Positions 7,103 through 13,972 of a DNA stretch of 16,287 nt are shown here, piece after piece. The notes under the pieces are model-generated. The model did no database searches, had not been told where the DNA came from, and saw only the letters and a list, made by a program, of their open reading frames with translations. A program made the position numbers and the translations under genes. Each line of letters begins with the position of its first letter. The stretch's first letter is position 1. Source of the stretch: GCA-002862325 sp036339295 (GTDB lineage: Bacteria > Planctomycetota > Phycisphaerae > Phycisphaerales > SM1A02); assembly GCA_036339295.1 (NCBI GenBank), contig JAYZBK010000032.1, positions 1 through 16,287 on the forward strand, given 5' to 3'.

Positions 7103-7108
7103 TATCAT
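7103..7108 (+). promoter_or_regulatory. -10-like element of the ygfZ-like operon
   Basis: TATCAT matches the TATAAT consensus at five of six bases and lies 18 nt before the ATG of the ygfZ-like gene. It implies a short leader that includes the GGAG ribosome-binding site (7118-7121). No convincing -35 box is visible. Confidence 0.35.
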
Positions 7109-7126
7109 TGCGACCCCGGAGCGACC

Positions 7127-8374
7127 ATGTACGAATCCCCACTCTCAGAAGCCCACCGACGCGTGATCGACCGCCAGCTCGAGCATCGCCTTCGCCACGC
7201 CGCCCGGGCCGGGGAGGTGCGGGGAGACGACGTCGACCGCTCCGCGGCGACGTCGTCGGCCGAGGTCGAGACCGTCGCCTGGGGCATGGTCTCCGACGGT
7301 TCGGAGCCGGCCTGCGAGGTCGTCCTCGACTACGGGGAGCTCGAGGGCGAGTACGCCGCGATCCGCCGCGGGGTCGCCCTCATGGATCGCCCCGACCGGG
7401 CGGTGGTCCGCGTCTCCGGATCGGACGCGGTCGATCTCGTCGATCGGCTGGTCACCAACAAGGTCGCCCCGGAGGGTGGCGTGGTCGAGGCGTTCGTGCT
7501 GGACCGGAAGGGGAGGATCCTCGCGGACGCCCTGCTGGTCGCCACTGCCGACCGCGTGCTCATGGACGTCGACCGGACCGACGTGAAGGCCGTCGTCGCG
7601 ATCCTCGAGGAGTTCGTCTTCGCCGAGGACGTCGAGATCGCGGATCTCTCCGAGACTCATCACCGGATCGACTGCGTCGGGCCGGACGCTCCCGCGACGA
7701 TCGAGCATCTGCTCGGGAAGCCGGTGATCGGAGGCGGGGTGGTCGACGTCGAGACCGAGGCGGGGACGGACACCGCGTTCGCGCTCGACCCCGGCGGCGC
7801 CTCGACGGTGGGCGAGCCCGGCATCGGGCTGCTGCTCGCGCGGGTCCGGGCGGAGGACGCGTGGGAGCGGATGATCGCCTCGCCGGCGCCGGGCCGACGG
7901 CCGGTCCGACCCATCGGCTGGAACGCCTACAACATCGCACGGATCGAGAACGGATCCCCGATCTTCCATCTCGACTTCGGTCCGGACAGCCTGCCGCACG
8001 AGACCGGTCTCGTCGGGCGCCGGGTCGACTTCCGGAAGGGCTGCTATCCCGGCCAGGAGGTCGTCGCCCGGATGGAGAGCCGGGCCGGCGGCGTGGGGAA
8101 GCGACGGGTGGTCGGCATCCGGCCCGACGGCGACGCCCTGCCCGTCGCCGGGGCCCAGGTGTTCGATGCCGAACGAGGTCTCGAGGACCAGGTCGGTTCC
8201 GTGACCTCGAGCACGATCTCGCCGATGCGGGGCGCGGCGCCGATCGCGCTCGCCACGCTTCGGTCGAGCCACGTCGCGCCCGGCACCCGGGTGACGGTGA
8301 ATGCCGAGGGCGAGGTCGCCGCCGCGATGGTCACGGGTCTCGACCTCGAGCCGCCGGCCGAGGAGGCCTCGTGA
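7127..8374 (+). CDS. ygfZ: YgfZ/GcvT-domain folate-binding protein (Fe-S cluster maintenance)
   Basis: YgfZ-type proteins bind tetrahydrofolate and help assemble or repair Fe-S clusters in certain enzymes. They resemble the glycine-cleavage T protein but lack its partners. The signature K-G-C-Y-x-G-Q-E is present as KGCYPGQE (304-311), with the key Cys306. The GcvT-like N-terminal fold appears as YAAIRRGVALMDR and the central VLDRKGRILAD. ATG 7127 is set by GGAG 5 nt upstream and a -10-like TATCAT. At 415 residues it is longer than most YgfZ proteins (about 300-340), through an Ala/Arg/Asp-rich N-terminal region (1-60) and a mid-protein segment. It heads a three-gene operon. YgfZ is known to support MiaB in Escherichia coli, and miaB lies nearby. 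Confidence 0.88.
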   Translation: MYESPLSEAHRRVIDRQLEHRLRHAARAGEVRGDDVDRSAATSSAEVETVAWGMVSDGSEPACEVVLDYGELEGEYAAIRRGVALMDRPDRAVVRVSGSDAVDLVDRLVTNKVAPEGGVVEAFVLDRKGRILADALLVATADRVLMDVDRTDVKAVVAILEEFVFAEDVEIADLSETHHRIDCVGPDAPATIEHLLGKPVIGGGVVDVETEAGTDTAFALDPGGASTVGEPGIGLLLARVRAEDAWERMIASPAPGRRPVRPIGWNAYNIARIENGSPIFHLDFGPDSLPHETGLVGRRVDFRKGCYPGQEVVARMESRAGGVGKRRVVGIRPDGDALPVAGAQVFDAERGLEDQVGSVTSSTISPMRGAAPIALATLRSSHVAPGTRVTVNAEGEVAAAMVTGLDLEPPAEEAS

Positions 8375-8565
8375 CGATCGAGCCCGAGACCGGCACCCTC
8401 GCTCCGACCGCGGAGATCGTCCTGTTCGTGGCCGGCGGGGTGCTCACCCTGCTGGTGATCGCGTTCGTCTCGTGGCTCCTCGTGCATGCCACGCGGGAGG
8501 AGAAGCGGCGGGTCGAATCCGAGCGATCCGAGACCGAGGGATCCGAATCGGGGACCCGATCGTGA
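8371..8565 (+). CDS. 64-residue single-span membrane protein between ygfZ and HMG-CoA lyase
   Basis: This small protein has an acidic N-terminus, one strong hydrophobic helix (about residues 15-39, ending LLV), and a highly charged cytoplasmic tail (HATREEKRRVESERSE...) probably forming a short helix. It starts at GTG overlapping the ygfZ stop (GTGA), with AGGAGG 4 nt upstream. Its own stop overlaps the next gene's GTG in the same way. Both overlaps imply translational coupling, so it is a real gene. I recognise no family. Context gives no clear role; it could tether a partner or be a small subunit of a membrane complex. Confidence 0.75.
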   Translation: MTIEPETGTLAPTAEIVLFVAGGVLTLLVIAFVSWLLVHATREEKRRVESERSETEGSESGTRS

Positions 8566-9449
8566 ACCCGGCCGACCGACATGTCCGCGTCACCGAGGTC
8601 GGACCGCGCGACGGACTCCAGAACGAGCAGGCGATCGTCCCGCTCGAGGCGAAGATCGCGCTGGTCGACGCCCTCTCCGATGCGGGGTTCCCGGAGATCG
8701 AGACGTCCAGCTTCGTCAGTCCGAAGTGGGTCCCGCAGCTCGCCGATGCCGCGGAGGTCTTCGCGGGAATCCGCCGACGGCCCGGCACCACCTACTCGGC
8801 GCTGGTCCCCAACGAGCGGGGCCTCGAACGGGCCCTGTCGGCCGGGGCGGGGAAGCTCGCGGTCTTCACCGCCGCGAGCGAGGGCTTCTGTCGCCGGAAC
8901 CTGAACGCGTCGATCGCCGAGTCGATCGATCGATTCCGCCCGGTCTTCGAGGCGGCCGAGGCGGGGTCGCTCCCGCTTCGGGGCTACGTCTCCTGCGTGA
9001 TCCGCTGCCCGTACGACGGCGAGGTCGCCCCGGACGCGGTCCGCGCGACCGTCGAGCGACTTCTCGAGGCCACCGAGGGCCGCATCGAGATCGCGTTGGG
9101 GGAGACCCTCGGGGTGGCCGTGCCCGACGACCTGGATCGACTTCTCCAGTCGCTCGATGGCGTGGTGGCGGTCGAGGAGCTCGACCTGCATCTCCACGAC
9201 ACGAACGGGCGGGCGGTCGAATGCGCCGCCCGGGCGCTCGAGCTGGGCATTCGACGGTTCGACTCGAGTTGCGCCGGCCTGGGGGGCTGCCCCTACGCCC
9301 CCGGGGCCGCGGGCAACCTCGCGACGGAGGACCTCCTCGACCTTCTCGACCAGCAGGGCTGGGAGACCGGGATCGATCGCGGACAGGTGGGCATCGCCGC
9401 CGGGATCGCGCGTCGCATCACGTCGGGCACCGGCGAGACCCCGGCCTAG
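8562..9449 (+). CDS. Hydroxymethylglutaryl-CoA lyase
   Basis: Cleaves HMG-CoA to acetyl-CoA and acetoacetate, the last step of leucine breakdown and a step of ketone-body formation. It is a TIM-barrel enzyme of the HMGL/DRE family. The 295-residue protein shows EVGPRDGLQNE (12-22, with Arg16-Asp17), SSFVSPKWVPQ, the HxH metal pair His210/His212 in LHLHDT, and the diagnostic CAGLGGCPYAPGAAGN loop (237-252) with catalytic Cys243. That loop separates it from isopropylmalate and citramalate synthases. GTG 8562 overlaps the preceding stop (GTGA). Its 3' end faces the phosphoesterase gene with 8 nt between stops and no terminator hairpin. Confidence 0.95.
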   Translation: MNPADRHVRVTEVGPRDGLQNEQAIVPLEAKIALVDALSDAGFPEIETSSFVSPKWVPQLADAAEVFAGIRRRPGTTYSALVPNERGLERALSAGAGKLAVFTAASEGFCRRNLNASIAESIDRFRPVFEAAEAGSLPLRGYVSCVIRCPYDGEVAPDAVRATVERLLEATEGRIEIALGETLGVAVPDDLDRLLQSLDGVVAVEELDLHLHDTNGRAVECAARALELGIRRFDSSCAGLGGCPYAPGAAGNLATEDLLDLLDQQGWETGIDRGQVGIAAGIARRITSGTGETPA

Positions 9450-9457
9450 TCCCGGGC

Positions 9458-10354
9458 CTAGGCGGAGGCGCGCAGAGGTTCCGGACCGTCGGGAAGCTCG
9501 CGTCGATCGACCACGATCCCGGGTTCCCGGTGGATCGCCACGTCGTCGAGCGACCACCTTCGTTCCCGACCCCGACCGCGTCGTTCGACCCGTCGGACCA
9601 CGAGCCCCTCGCGATCGAGGACGGCCGCGAGCGCGGGCCCGGGCACCCCGAAGCAGCCGGTGTTGATGATCGTGCGTCGACCGACGCGCTTGACGCCGGC
9701 CCGGTGCGAGTGACCGGAGATCACGATCCGCGCGGTCGGGAAGTGCCTTTCGGCGAGTCGATCGAGCAACCGCGGCTGGGCCCACCAGAACGAGAGGATC
9801 CTCGCGACCTTCCACGGCTTCGCCAGGGCCCCCAGCGGCGTGGTCGCGGGACCGAGGTCGCCTTCGGCCTCGCACTCCGCGAGCGCGGCCTCGCGACAGG
9901 CCTCGAAGATCCCTTCGATCGAATCGCGACGCGACTCGGGGAGCGATGCCATGACCGCGCGATGTCGATCGCGGATGACGTCCGCCGCGTCCGACCATGG
10001 GGCGAGCGCCTCGTGCACCGCATCGCCGTGCGTCAGCAGCACGCGCTCGTCGGCGAGCAGGAGATGACGTCGGTCCGTGAGCGTCGGATCGTGGTTCCCC
10101 GCGAGGACGACGAGCCGGGTGCCCGCGGCGGCGCACCGATCCCGGAGCCGGTCGAGCTCGCGTCGGGCGGCGTCCGCCCAGCGGTTCATGAGGAGCTCCG
10201 CGAGATCGCCGTTCACCACGAGGGCGGAGGCGGACTCGACGAGGGGAGACAGCTCGTCCGCCGTCTCGACCATGCCACGACGCCCGAGGTGGAGGTCGGA
10301 CACCACGACGACGGGCCGATCGTCGCCGGCGACGTCTCGGCCCCTGGTTCTCAC
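9458..10354 (-). CDS. Calcineurin-like metallophosphoesterase, LpxH-like
   Basis: Dinuclear-metal phosphohydrolase. The motifs occur in family order: SDLHLG (Asp20, His22), NGDLAE (Asp50), AGNHDP (Asn87-His88-Asp89), THGD (His109) and SGHSHRAG (His215, His217). The layout, with the GD-AE pair and a helical insert between the HGD and GHSH motifs, resembles LpxH, which makes lipid X during lipid A synthesis. However, an insert of about 100 residues and a basic C-terminal tail differ, so the substrate is uncertain. I chose GTG 10354 because it overlaps the upstream stop (GTGA), as do other pairs here. The in-frame ATG at 10396 would overlap the GGDEF gene by 46 nt and add only a basic stretch. 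This is the third gene of a minus-strand operon. Confidence 0.85.
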   Translation of the reverse strand: MRTRGRDVAGDDRPVVVVSDLHLGRRGMVETADELSPLVESASALVVNGDLAELLMNRWADAARRELDRLRDRCAAAGTRLVVLAGNHDPTLTDRRHLLLADERVLLTHGDAVHEALAPWSDAADVIRDRHRAVMASLPESRRDSIEGIFEACREAALAECEAEGDLGPATTPLGALAKPWKVARILSFWWAQPRLLDRLAERHFPTARIVISGHSHRAGVKRVGRRTIINTGCFGVPGPALAAVLDREGLVVRRVERRGRGRERRWSLDDVAIHREPGIVVDRRELPDGPEPLRASA

Positions 10355-11856
10355 GGCCGGTCCGGATCGGGGGTCGCGTCGTCGTCCGGTCGACATCGAT
10401 CGCGGGCGTCGGGTCCGAAGCGGATCGCGTTCTTGCCGTTCCGCTTCGACTCCATCGCCAGTCGATCGGCGTGCCGCAGGAGCGTCGGGCCGTCATGGCC
10501 GTCCCACGGGAAGGTGGCCAGTCCGGCCGAGATGCTCAGCGAGCCCTCCGCGTGGAGTCCCAGCTGCGGGAACCTCAGTTCGCACACCTTGGCCTGGAAT
10601 CGATGGGCGATGTCCTCGACGGATTCCGGAGGGGCCGAGCGTTCGTTCCGCGGGCCCCCGGGATCGCTGAAGATGACCACGAACTCGTCGCCGCCGATGC
10701 GGAACACGTGGTCGCCTCGTCGGATCGTGCACCGGAGCAGGTCGACCGTCTGGCGGAGCACCTCGTCGCCGGCCTCGTGTCCGTACAGGTCGTTGTACGT
10801 CTTGAAGTTGTCGATGTCGAAGACCATGAGCGAGATCAGGCGTCGCTCGTTGCGGGCGGTCTCGAGCGTCTCGGACAGGATCCTCTCGAACGCGCGTCGA
10901 TTCCCCGCGCTGGTGAGTTCGTCCGTCTCCGTCAGGTGCTCGAGATGACGCATGCGTCGTTCGAGGTCCATCCAGGTCCCGAGCCAGTCGGCCCACCGCC
11001 GAAGATCCTCGAGGCCCACGGTGGTCGAGGCCAGCGAGCCGACGTGGTGTTCGTCGAGGTGGATCCGCGCGATCGTCCGGCGGTCCCCCTCGAAGGACTC
11101 GTCGGGAAGCAGGAGGTGGACGTCCCCCGTGCCGAGGTGCGCCCGGATCATGGCGAGGCTCGTCCCGCGCAGGGAACCGTCGTTGTCGAGGATCGAGAGG
11201 ACGAGGTCGACGTCGCCGAGTCGTTCCGCCCGCTCGATCGTGGGAAGTTCCTCCTCCGGCAGGCCCGACGGGGACTCGGAGGGCGGCTCGGGCACGTACC
11301 CCGCAGGGGGTCGGGCGGGGGATTCGCCTCGCCGGCGAGTCGGGTCGGAAGCGGGCATCGACGACCGCGACGCGTCCTCCCGTTCGAAGCCGCCGGGCCG
11401 ACCCAGCGGGGACTCGAGTTCGACGGTTCGACGCGGCGCGAGCGGGTTCGACTCGATGCCGATGGCGAGTCGAAGCCTCCGCGGGGTCGTGGGCAGTTCG
11501 ATCGCGTCGTCGAATCCGGCATCGAGGGCGGTCTCGATCGCGTCGACGCGCCCGCTGGGCACCAGCAGCACCAGCCGGACCCTCGAGTCGACCGTGGCGA
11601 ACGCCTCGACGACGCGGGCGGCCGAGTACTCGGGGATCGTGACGGGAACGAGGACCGTTCCGACGGCTTCATCGGGTCCGGCGAGTCCGACCGTCGCCAC
11701 CGCCTCGTAGATGTCGTCCTCGACCACGACGTCGACCTGCTCGATCTGCTCGAGGATCTCGAACGTGTCGAGGTTCTCGTTGCCGCTGCGCACCACGAGC
11801 ACTCGGGAGGCGACGCTCCCACGACTCGGGTCGAGGCCGGGGTCGGTGCGACTCAT
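10351..11856 (-). CDS. Diguanylate cyclase with pseudo-receiver-like N-terminus (GGDEF)
   Basis: Predicted to make cyclic-di-GMP from two GTP. The C-terminal GGDEF domain (about 305-485) is intact. It has DELTSAGNRRAF at its start, FDIDNFKTYND (346-356) for metal and GTP binding, GHEAGDEVL, and the GGDEF motif at 388-392. The inhibitory I-site RxxD is present (Arg379-Asp382), five residues before it. Residues 16-135 look like a response-regulator receiver (LVVR start, AGFDDAIELP end). The usual phosphoacceptor Asp position reads VLVPVTI, so phosphorylation is unlikely. A Pro/Arg/Glu-rich linker (140-205) follows, then a possible GAF-like sensor region (210-300). The ATG overlaps the upstream stop (ATGA), tying it to the unknown gene before it. 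Confidence 0.92.
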   Translation of the reverse strand: MSRTDPGLDPSRGSVASRVLVVRSGNENLDTFEILEQIEQVDVVVEDDIYEAVATVGLAGPDEAVGTVLVPVTIPEYSAARVVEAFATVDSRVRLVLLVPSGRVDAIETALDAGFDDAIELPTTPRRLRLAIGIESNPLAPRRTVELESPLGRPGGFEREDASRSSMPASDPTRRRGESPARPPAGYVPEPPSESPSGLPEEELPTIERAERLGDVDLVLSILDNDGSLRGTSLAMIRAHLGTGDVHLLLPDESFEGDRRTIARIHLDEHHVGSLASTTVGLEDLRRWADWLGTWMDLERRMRHLEHLTETDELTSAGNRRAFERILSETLETARNERRLISLMVFDIDNFKTYNDLYGHEAGDEVLRQTVDLLRCTIRRGDHVFRIGGDEFVVIFSDPGGPRNERSAPPESVEDIAHRFQAKVCELRFPQLGLHAEGSLSISAGLATFPWDGHDGPTLLRHADRLAMESKRNGKNAIRFGPDARDRCRPDDDATPDPDRP

Positions 11857-12440
11857 CCGCGATCGCCTCCGCGACCCGGGTCGTCCTCGTCCCGGTCCTC
11901 GAACGCGTCGAGGAGCTCCCGCATCTCCTCGTCGGTGAGGGTCGTCCGCTCCTCCGCCCCGTCCTCCTCGTCCGCTCGGTCCCGGCCCAGGATCGCCTCG
12001 TCGAGCGTCTCCGCGGGAGGCGGCGGATCCTCGGCCAGCATGGCGTCGTCGATCTCGGCGAGGTCGTGGGACGTCTCGCCGGCGTAGATCTGGATCGCCA
12101 CCCGTTCGGCGCAGACCCAGATGTCGACCGAGGGCATCTTCTCCCGCGTGGCGTCGAAGAGGGACTCGAGGTCGCCCCAGGAGTCCCGATTGGCGACGAT
12201 GAGGACGGTCTGCTCGCCCAGCTCCCAGCGGGCCTGGAGCCGTCGCTCCCGTTCGAGCCTCGAGAGCAGGGCGATGGCCTTGAGCGGATGATCGGCCGTC
12301 TCGAACGCGCGATCGGGCTCGGATCGGTCGACCAGGATCTCCTTGATGGGCTGGGGCAGGCGGTCGCCCGCGGCCAGCAGGACCACGTACCGATTGCAGC
12401 CGGTATCGCCGTCGACCAGGTTGGGATCGTCCGCCGTCAT
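11853..12440 (-). CDS. Acidic protein of unknown function, first gene of the GGDEF operon
   Basis: A 195-residue soluble protein I do not recognise. Residues 15-120 look like a compact alpha/beta domain, with beta-like strands YVVLLAAG (18-25), TVLIVAN (78-84), VDIWVC (105-110) and VAIQIYAGE (114-122). Helices lie between them (LKAIALLSRLERERRL; WGDLESLFDATREKM). Residues 125-195 are very acidic and Pro-rich, with a short predicted helix TDEEMRELLDAFED, and look disordered. I chose ATG 12440 rather than the upstream in-frame ATG at 12686, because the longer version adds Arg/Pro-rich low-complexity sequence. GGAG lies 10 nt upstream. It ends in an ATGA overlap with the GGDEF gene, so a partner or sensor role is plausible but unproven. 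Confidence 0.75.
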   Translation of the reverse strand: MTADDPNLVDGDTGCNRYVVLLAAGDRLPQPIKEILVDRSEPDRAFETADHPLKAIALLSRLERERRLQARWELGEQTVLIVANRDSWGDLESLFDATREKMPSVDIWVCAERVAIQIYAGETSHDLAEIDDAMLAEDPPPPAETLDEAILGRDRADEEDGAEERTTLTDEEMRELLDAFEDRDEDDPGRGGDRG

Positions 12441-12460
12441 CTCGAAACCGCTCCGAGCCG

Positions 12461-12469
12461 AGTCTAGCA
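12461..12469 (-). promoter_or_regulatory. Extended -10-like element of the GGDEF operon
   Basis: The minus strand reads TGCTAGACT about 21 nt before ATG 12440. Together with flanks (GTGCTA-2 nt-CTCGG) it matches the element before miaB. No clear -35 box is seen. Confidence 0.35.
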
Positions 12470-12598
12470 CCGGGTCGCGGCGATTCCTGCCCAACCGGAC
12501 GAGTCGAAATCCCGGGCCCGGGAACCGGTTGCTATCGGAACTCCCCGAGCCCCGGGAGCGGCTCCTTCGAGGCGCGGTCGCCATGGAATCGGGCGAGG

Positions 12599-13270
12599 TC
12601 ACGAGCGATCGCCCCGGGCCATGGAGACGAGGTCCTCGAAGAGGGCCCGGCCGACCGACGGGTCGGCGGTGCGTTCCGGATGCCACTGGACGCCGACCGC
12701 GTGCCGGCGACCGGGCGCTCGGACGGCCTCGATCACGCCGTCCTCCGACACGGCCTCGACCGCGAGACTCCCGGCATCGGCGAGTGCCTGTCGATGGTGG
12801 CTGTAGACCTCCCCGGAGTAGTCCGGGCCCTCGACTCGATGCACCGCACCATTCCAGTGCCCCGCCGCGGTCGCCAGGGTGTCGGGAAGGTGCTGGTCGA
12901 GCCGGCCGCCCTCGTGCAGCCCCATCAGCTGCATGCCGAGGCAGATCGCCAGGACCGGCAGGTCGGGGGTCTCGTCGCGCAGGTGCTCGAGCAGCTCCAG
13001 TTCGAACGCCTGCCGGTCGGGATCGACCAGCGTCGCGCTGGCGTGCACGGGCTCGCCGAACGGTCGAGTGTCCGGATCGTCACCCCCGGTGAAGACCACC
13101 GCGTCCAGCCTCGCGACGACCTCGGCGGCCGTTCCGGGCATCGGCGGGAGGGCGACCGGGACCGCTCCGCACGCGAGGATCTCCCTCGCGTAGGTCCGAC
13201 GAAGTCGGACCTGGTCGTCGCCCAGGTCGCCGGTGTTTCCGCCGAGGGGTGGGGGGGGCGCGTGTGGCAC
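12599..13270 (-). CDS. Class I glutamine amidotransferase-like gamma-glutamyl hydrolase (peptidase C26)
   Basis: Member of the PuuD-like C26 family, cytosolic enzymes that hydrolyse gamma-glutamyl amides such as gamma-glutamyl-GABA. The catalytic triad is visible: Cys110 in AICLGMQLMG, His197 and Glu199 in GVQWHPE. FTGGDDPDTRPFGE (60-73) is the family's oxyanion-side motif, and VYSHHRQAL (155-163) matches its substrate block. I chose GTG 13270, giving 223 residues. Further upstream the frame extends to ATGs near 13450, but that stretch has many A/T third positions (about two-thirds GC against about 95% nearby), is Pro/Arg-rich and contains strong hairpins, so it looks like untranslated leader. 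No good ribosome-binding site precedes the GTG, making the start uncertain. The true substrate is unknown. Confidence 0.87.
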   Translation of the reverse strand: MPHAPPPPLGGNTGDLGDDQVRLRRTYAREILACGAVPVALPPMPGTAAEVVARLDAVVFTGGDDPDTRPFGEPVHASATLVDPDRQAFELELLEHLRDETPDLPVLAICLGMQLMGLHEGGRLDQHLPDTLATAAGHWNGAVHRVEGPDYSGEVYSHHRQALADAGSLAVEAVSEDGVIEAVRAPGRRHAVGVQWHPERTADPSVGRALFEDLVSMARGDRS

Positions 13271-13296
13271 GGGATCGAAGCGTCCGAGAAGTTCCG

Positions 13297-13314
13297 CCGG
13301 CCCTCGCGGGCCGG
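13297..13314 (-). other. Stable hairpin just upstream of the C26 start
   Basis: CCGGCCC / GGGCCGG form a perfect 7-bp GC stem with a 4-nt loop, ending 26 nt before GTG 13270 on the minus strand. It is close enough to influence ribosome access if transcribed in the C26 leader. Confidence 0.4.
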
Positions 13315-13387
13315 GACAGGATCGGTCGGCTCTTCGATTGTCGCCTCCCGGAGCACGGTCGGGGCCCGTTCCGACGCCGGGAAGCCC

Positions 13388-13417
13388 GGGAGGTCGCCCT
13401 CCCTGAACGTGGGAGGG
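13388..13417 (-). other. Mutually exclusive hairpins in the C26 leader
   Basis: Arm 13397-13403 (CCCTCCC) can pair either with GGGAGG at 13388-13393 (4-nt loop) or with GGGAGGG at 13411-13417 (7-nt loop), but not both. This is the geometry of a switching leader. No T-tract follows, so transcriptional attenuation is not supported. Confidence 0.35.
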
Positions 13418-13467
13418 AGAGGGCCTGTTCGTCATCTTCATCAAACCCGAACGGCGTTGCAAGGAAC

Positions 13468-13496
13468 TTGTCCCGGCTGCGAGGAAACTGTAGGAT
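13468..13496 (+). promoter_or_regulatory. Probable sigma-70-type promoter of rpsR
   Basis: TTGTCC (13468-13473) and TAGGAT (13491-13496) match the -35 and -10 consensus at four of six bases each, with the ideal 17-base spacer. Transcription would start near 13503, leaving a leader of about 105 nt before the rpsR ATG. Confidence 0.55.
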
Positions 13497-13500
13497 CCCC

Positions 13501-13608
13501 GATTCGTCGCCGCCTCGGGGCCGGACCCGTGGCGGCTGCCGGAGAGCCGGCATTCGCGACACCCGCTCGTGCGTCCTCGACGCCCGAACACAACCGGAAT
13601 CACGACCC
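13501..13608 (+). other. Structured leader of rpsR
   Basis: The predicted 5' untranslated region is long for a 76-codon gene. It contains GCCGCC...GGCGGC pairing (about 13509-13535), a GCCGG-AGAG-CCGGC hairpin (about 13537-13550) and a GCGTC-CTC-GACGC hairpin (13571-13583). Autoregulation by ribosomal proteins is known for many such leaders; here it is only a possibility. Confidence 0.35.
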
Positions 13609-13839
13609 ATGTCCCAGTTCCAGGCAGCCCCCACCATCCCGCTTCGGACCGGTTCCGACGGCAAGGAATACATCGACCACAAGTCGGTGGACGCCCTTCG
13701 TCGCCTGATGACCCCGAACGGCAAGATCTACACCCGCAAGCGTCTCGGGGCCTCGGCCCGCGAGCAGCGTCGGGTGGCGCAGGCGATCAAGCGAGCCCGC
13801 TACATGGCGCTCCTTCCGTACACCAGCGCAACGCTCTGA
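13609..13839 (+). CDS. rpsR: Small ribosomal subunit protein bS18
   Basis: Binds 16S rRNA with bS6 in the platform of the 30S subunit. The 76-residue protein has the bS18 core in order: YIDHKSVDALRRLMT, then GKIYTRKRLGASAREQRRV, and the diagnostic AIKRARYMALLPYTS near the C-terminus. The N-terminus is short and lacks the Cys residues some bS18 proteins carry. ATG 13609 has only a weak GGAA about 9 nt upstream. The gene stands alone with its own promoter and terminator; no rpsF (bS6), ssb or rplI partner is adjacent, although they often cluster in other bacteria. Confidence 0.96.
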   Translation: MSQFQAAPTIPLRTGSDGKEYIDHKSVDALRRLMTPNGKIYTRKRLGASAREQRRVAQAIKRARYMALLPYTSATL

Positions 13840-13890
13840 GACGGCATCCCGATCACTCCGCCTCGTCGGGGTGACCTCGATCGACATGAG

Positions 13891-13918
13891 GAAGGCCCGA
13901 CCGATCGGTCGGGCCTTC
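13891..13918 (+). terminator. Intrinsic terminator of rpsR
   Basis: A perfect 28-base palindrome centred at 13904/13905 (GAAGGCCCGACC...) gives a 12-bp stem with a 4-nt loop. TTCTCTT follows on the plus strand. It lies 51 nt after the rpsR stop and in the convergent gap with the TPR gene. On the minus strand no T-tract follows. A weaker 7-bp stem (13854-13873) precedes it. Confidence 0.85.
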
Positions 13919-13972
13919 TTCTCTTGGTCCATGCTCGGGCGTGGTGGCGTCGGTCGCCGCGAGGCGGGCGTC

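Larger units (their letters stand above)
13271..13608. other. Divergent intergenic region between the C26 gene and rpsR
   Basis: These 338 bases contain no convincing gene. The left half probably is the minus-strand leader of the C26 gene, with stable hairpins at 13297-13314 and 13388-13417. The right half holds the rpsR promoter (13468-13496) and its leader of about 105 nt, which has several short stems. Confidence 0.55.

Noticed and set aside
6016..8565. An 849-codon plus-strand open frame across the M42 and ygfZ-like genes
   Set aside because: It is antisense to M42 and out of frame with ygfZ, low-complexity (Arg/Gly/Asp) and has no motif.
9445..9462. CCTAG / CTAGG inverted repeat between convergent stop codons
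   Set aside because: The arms are only 5 bp and mostly consist of the two TAG stops; there is no T-tract, so it is not a terminator.
8486..10948. An 820-codon plus-strand open frame across the HMG-CoA lyase and phosphoesterase genes
   Set aside because: The frames with catalytic motifs explain the region; this one is an Arg-rich shadow.
12510..12523. 14-base palindrome TCCCGGGCCCGGGA between the C26 gene and the GGDEF operon
   Set aside because: It lacks a natural loop and a proper T-tract, and G/C palindromes of this size arise by chance at 70% GC. A weak terminator for the C26 gene is possible but not supported.
13271..13603. Longer N-terminus for the C26 protein from upstream in-frame ATGs
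   Set aside because: Third-position GC drops sharply, the sequence is Pro/Arg-rich, hairpins are present and the family domain begins at the GTG.
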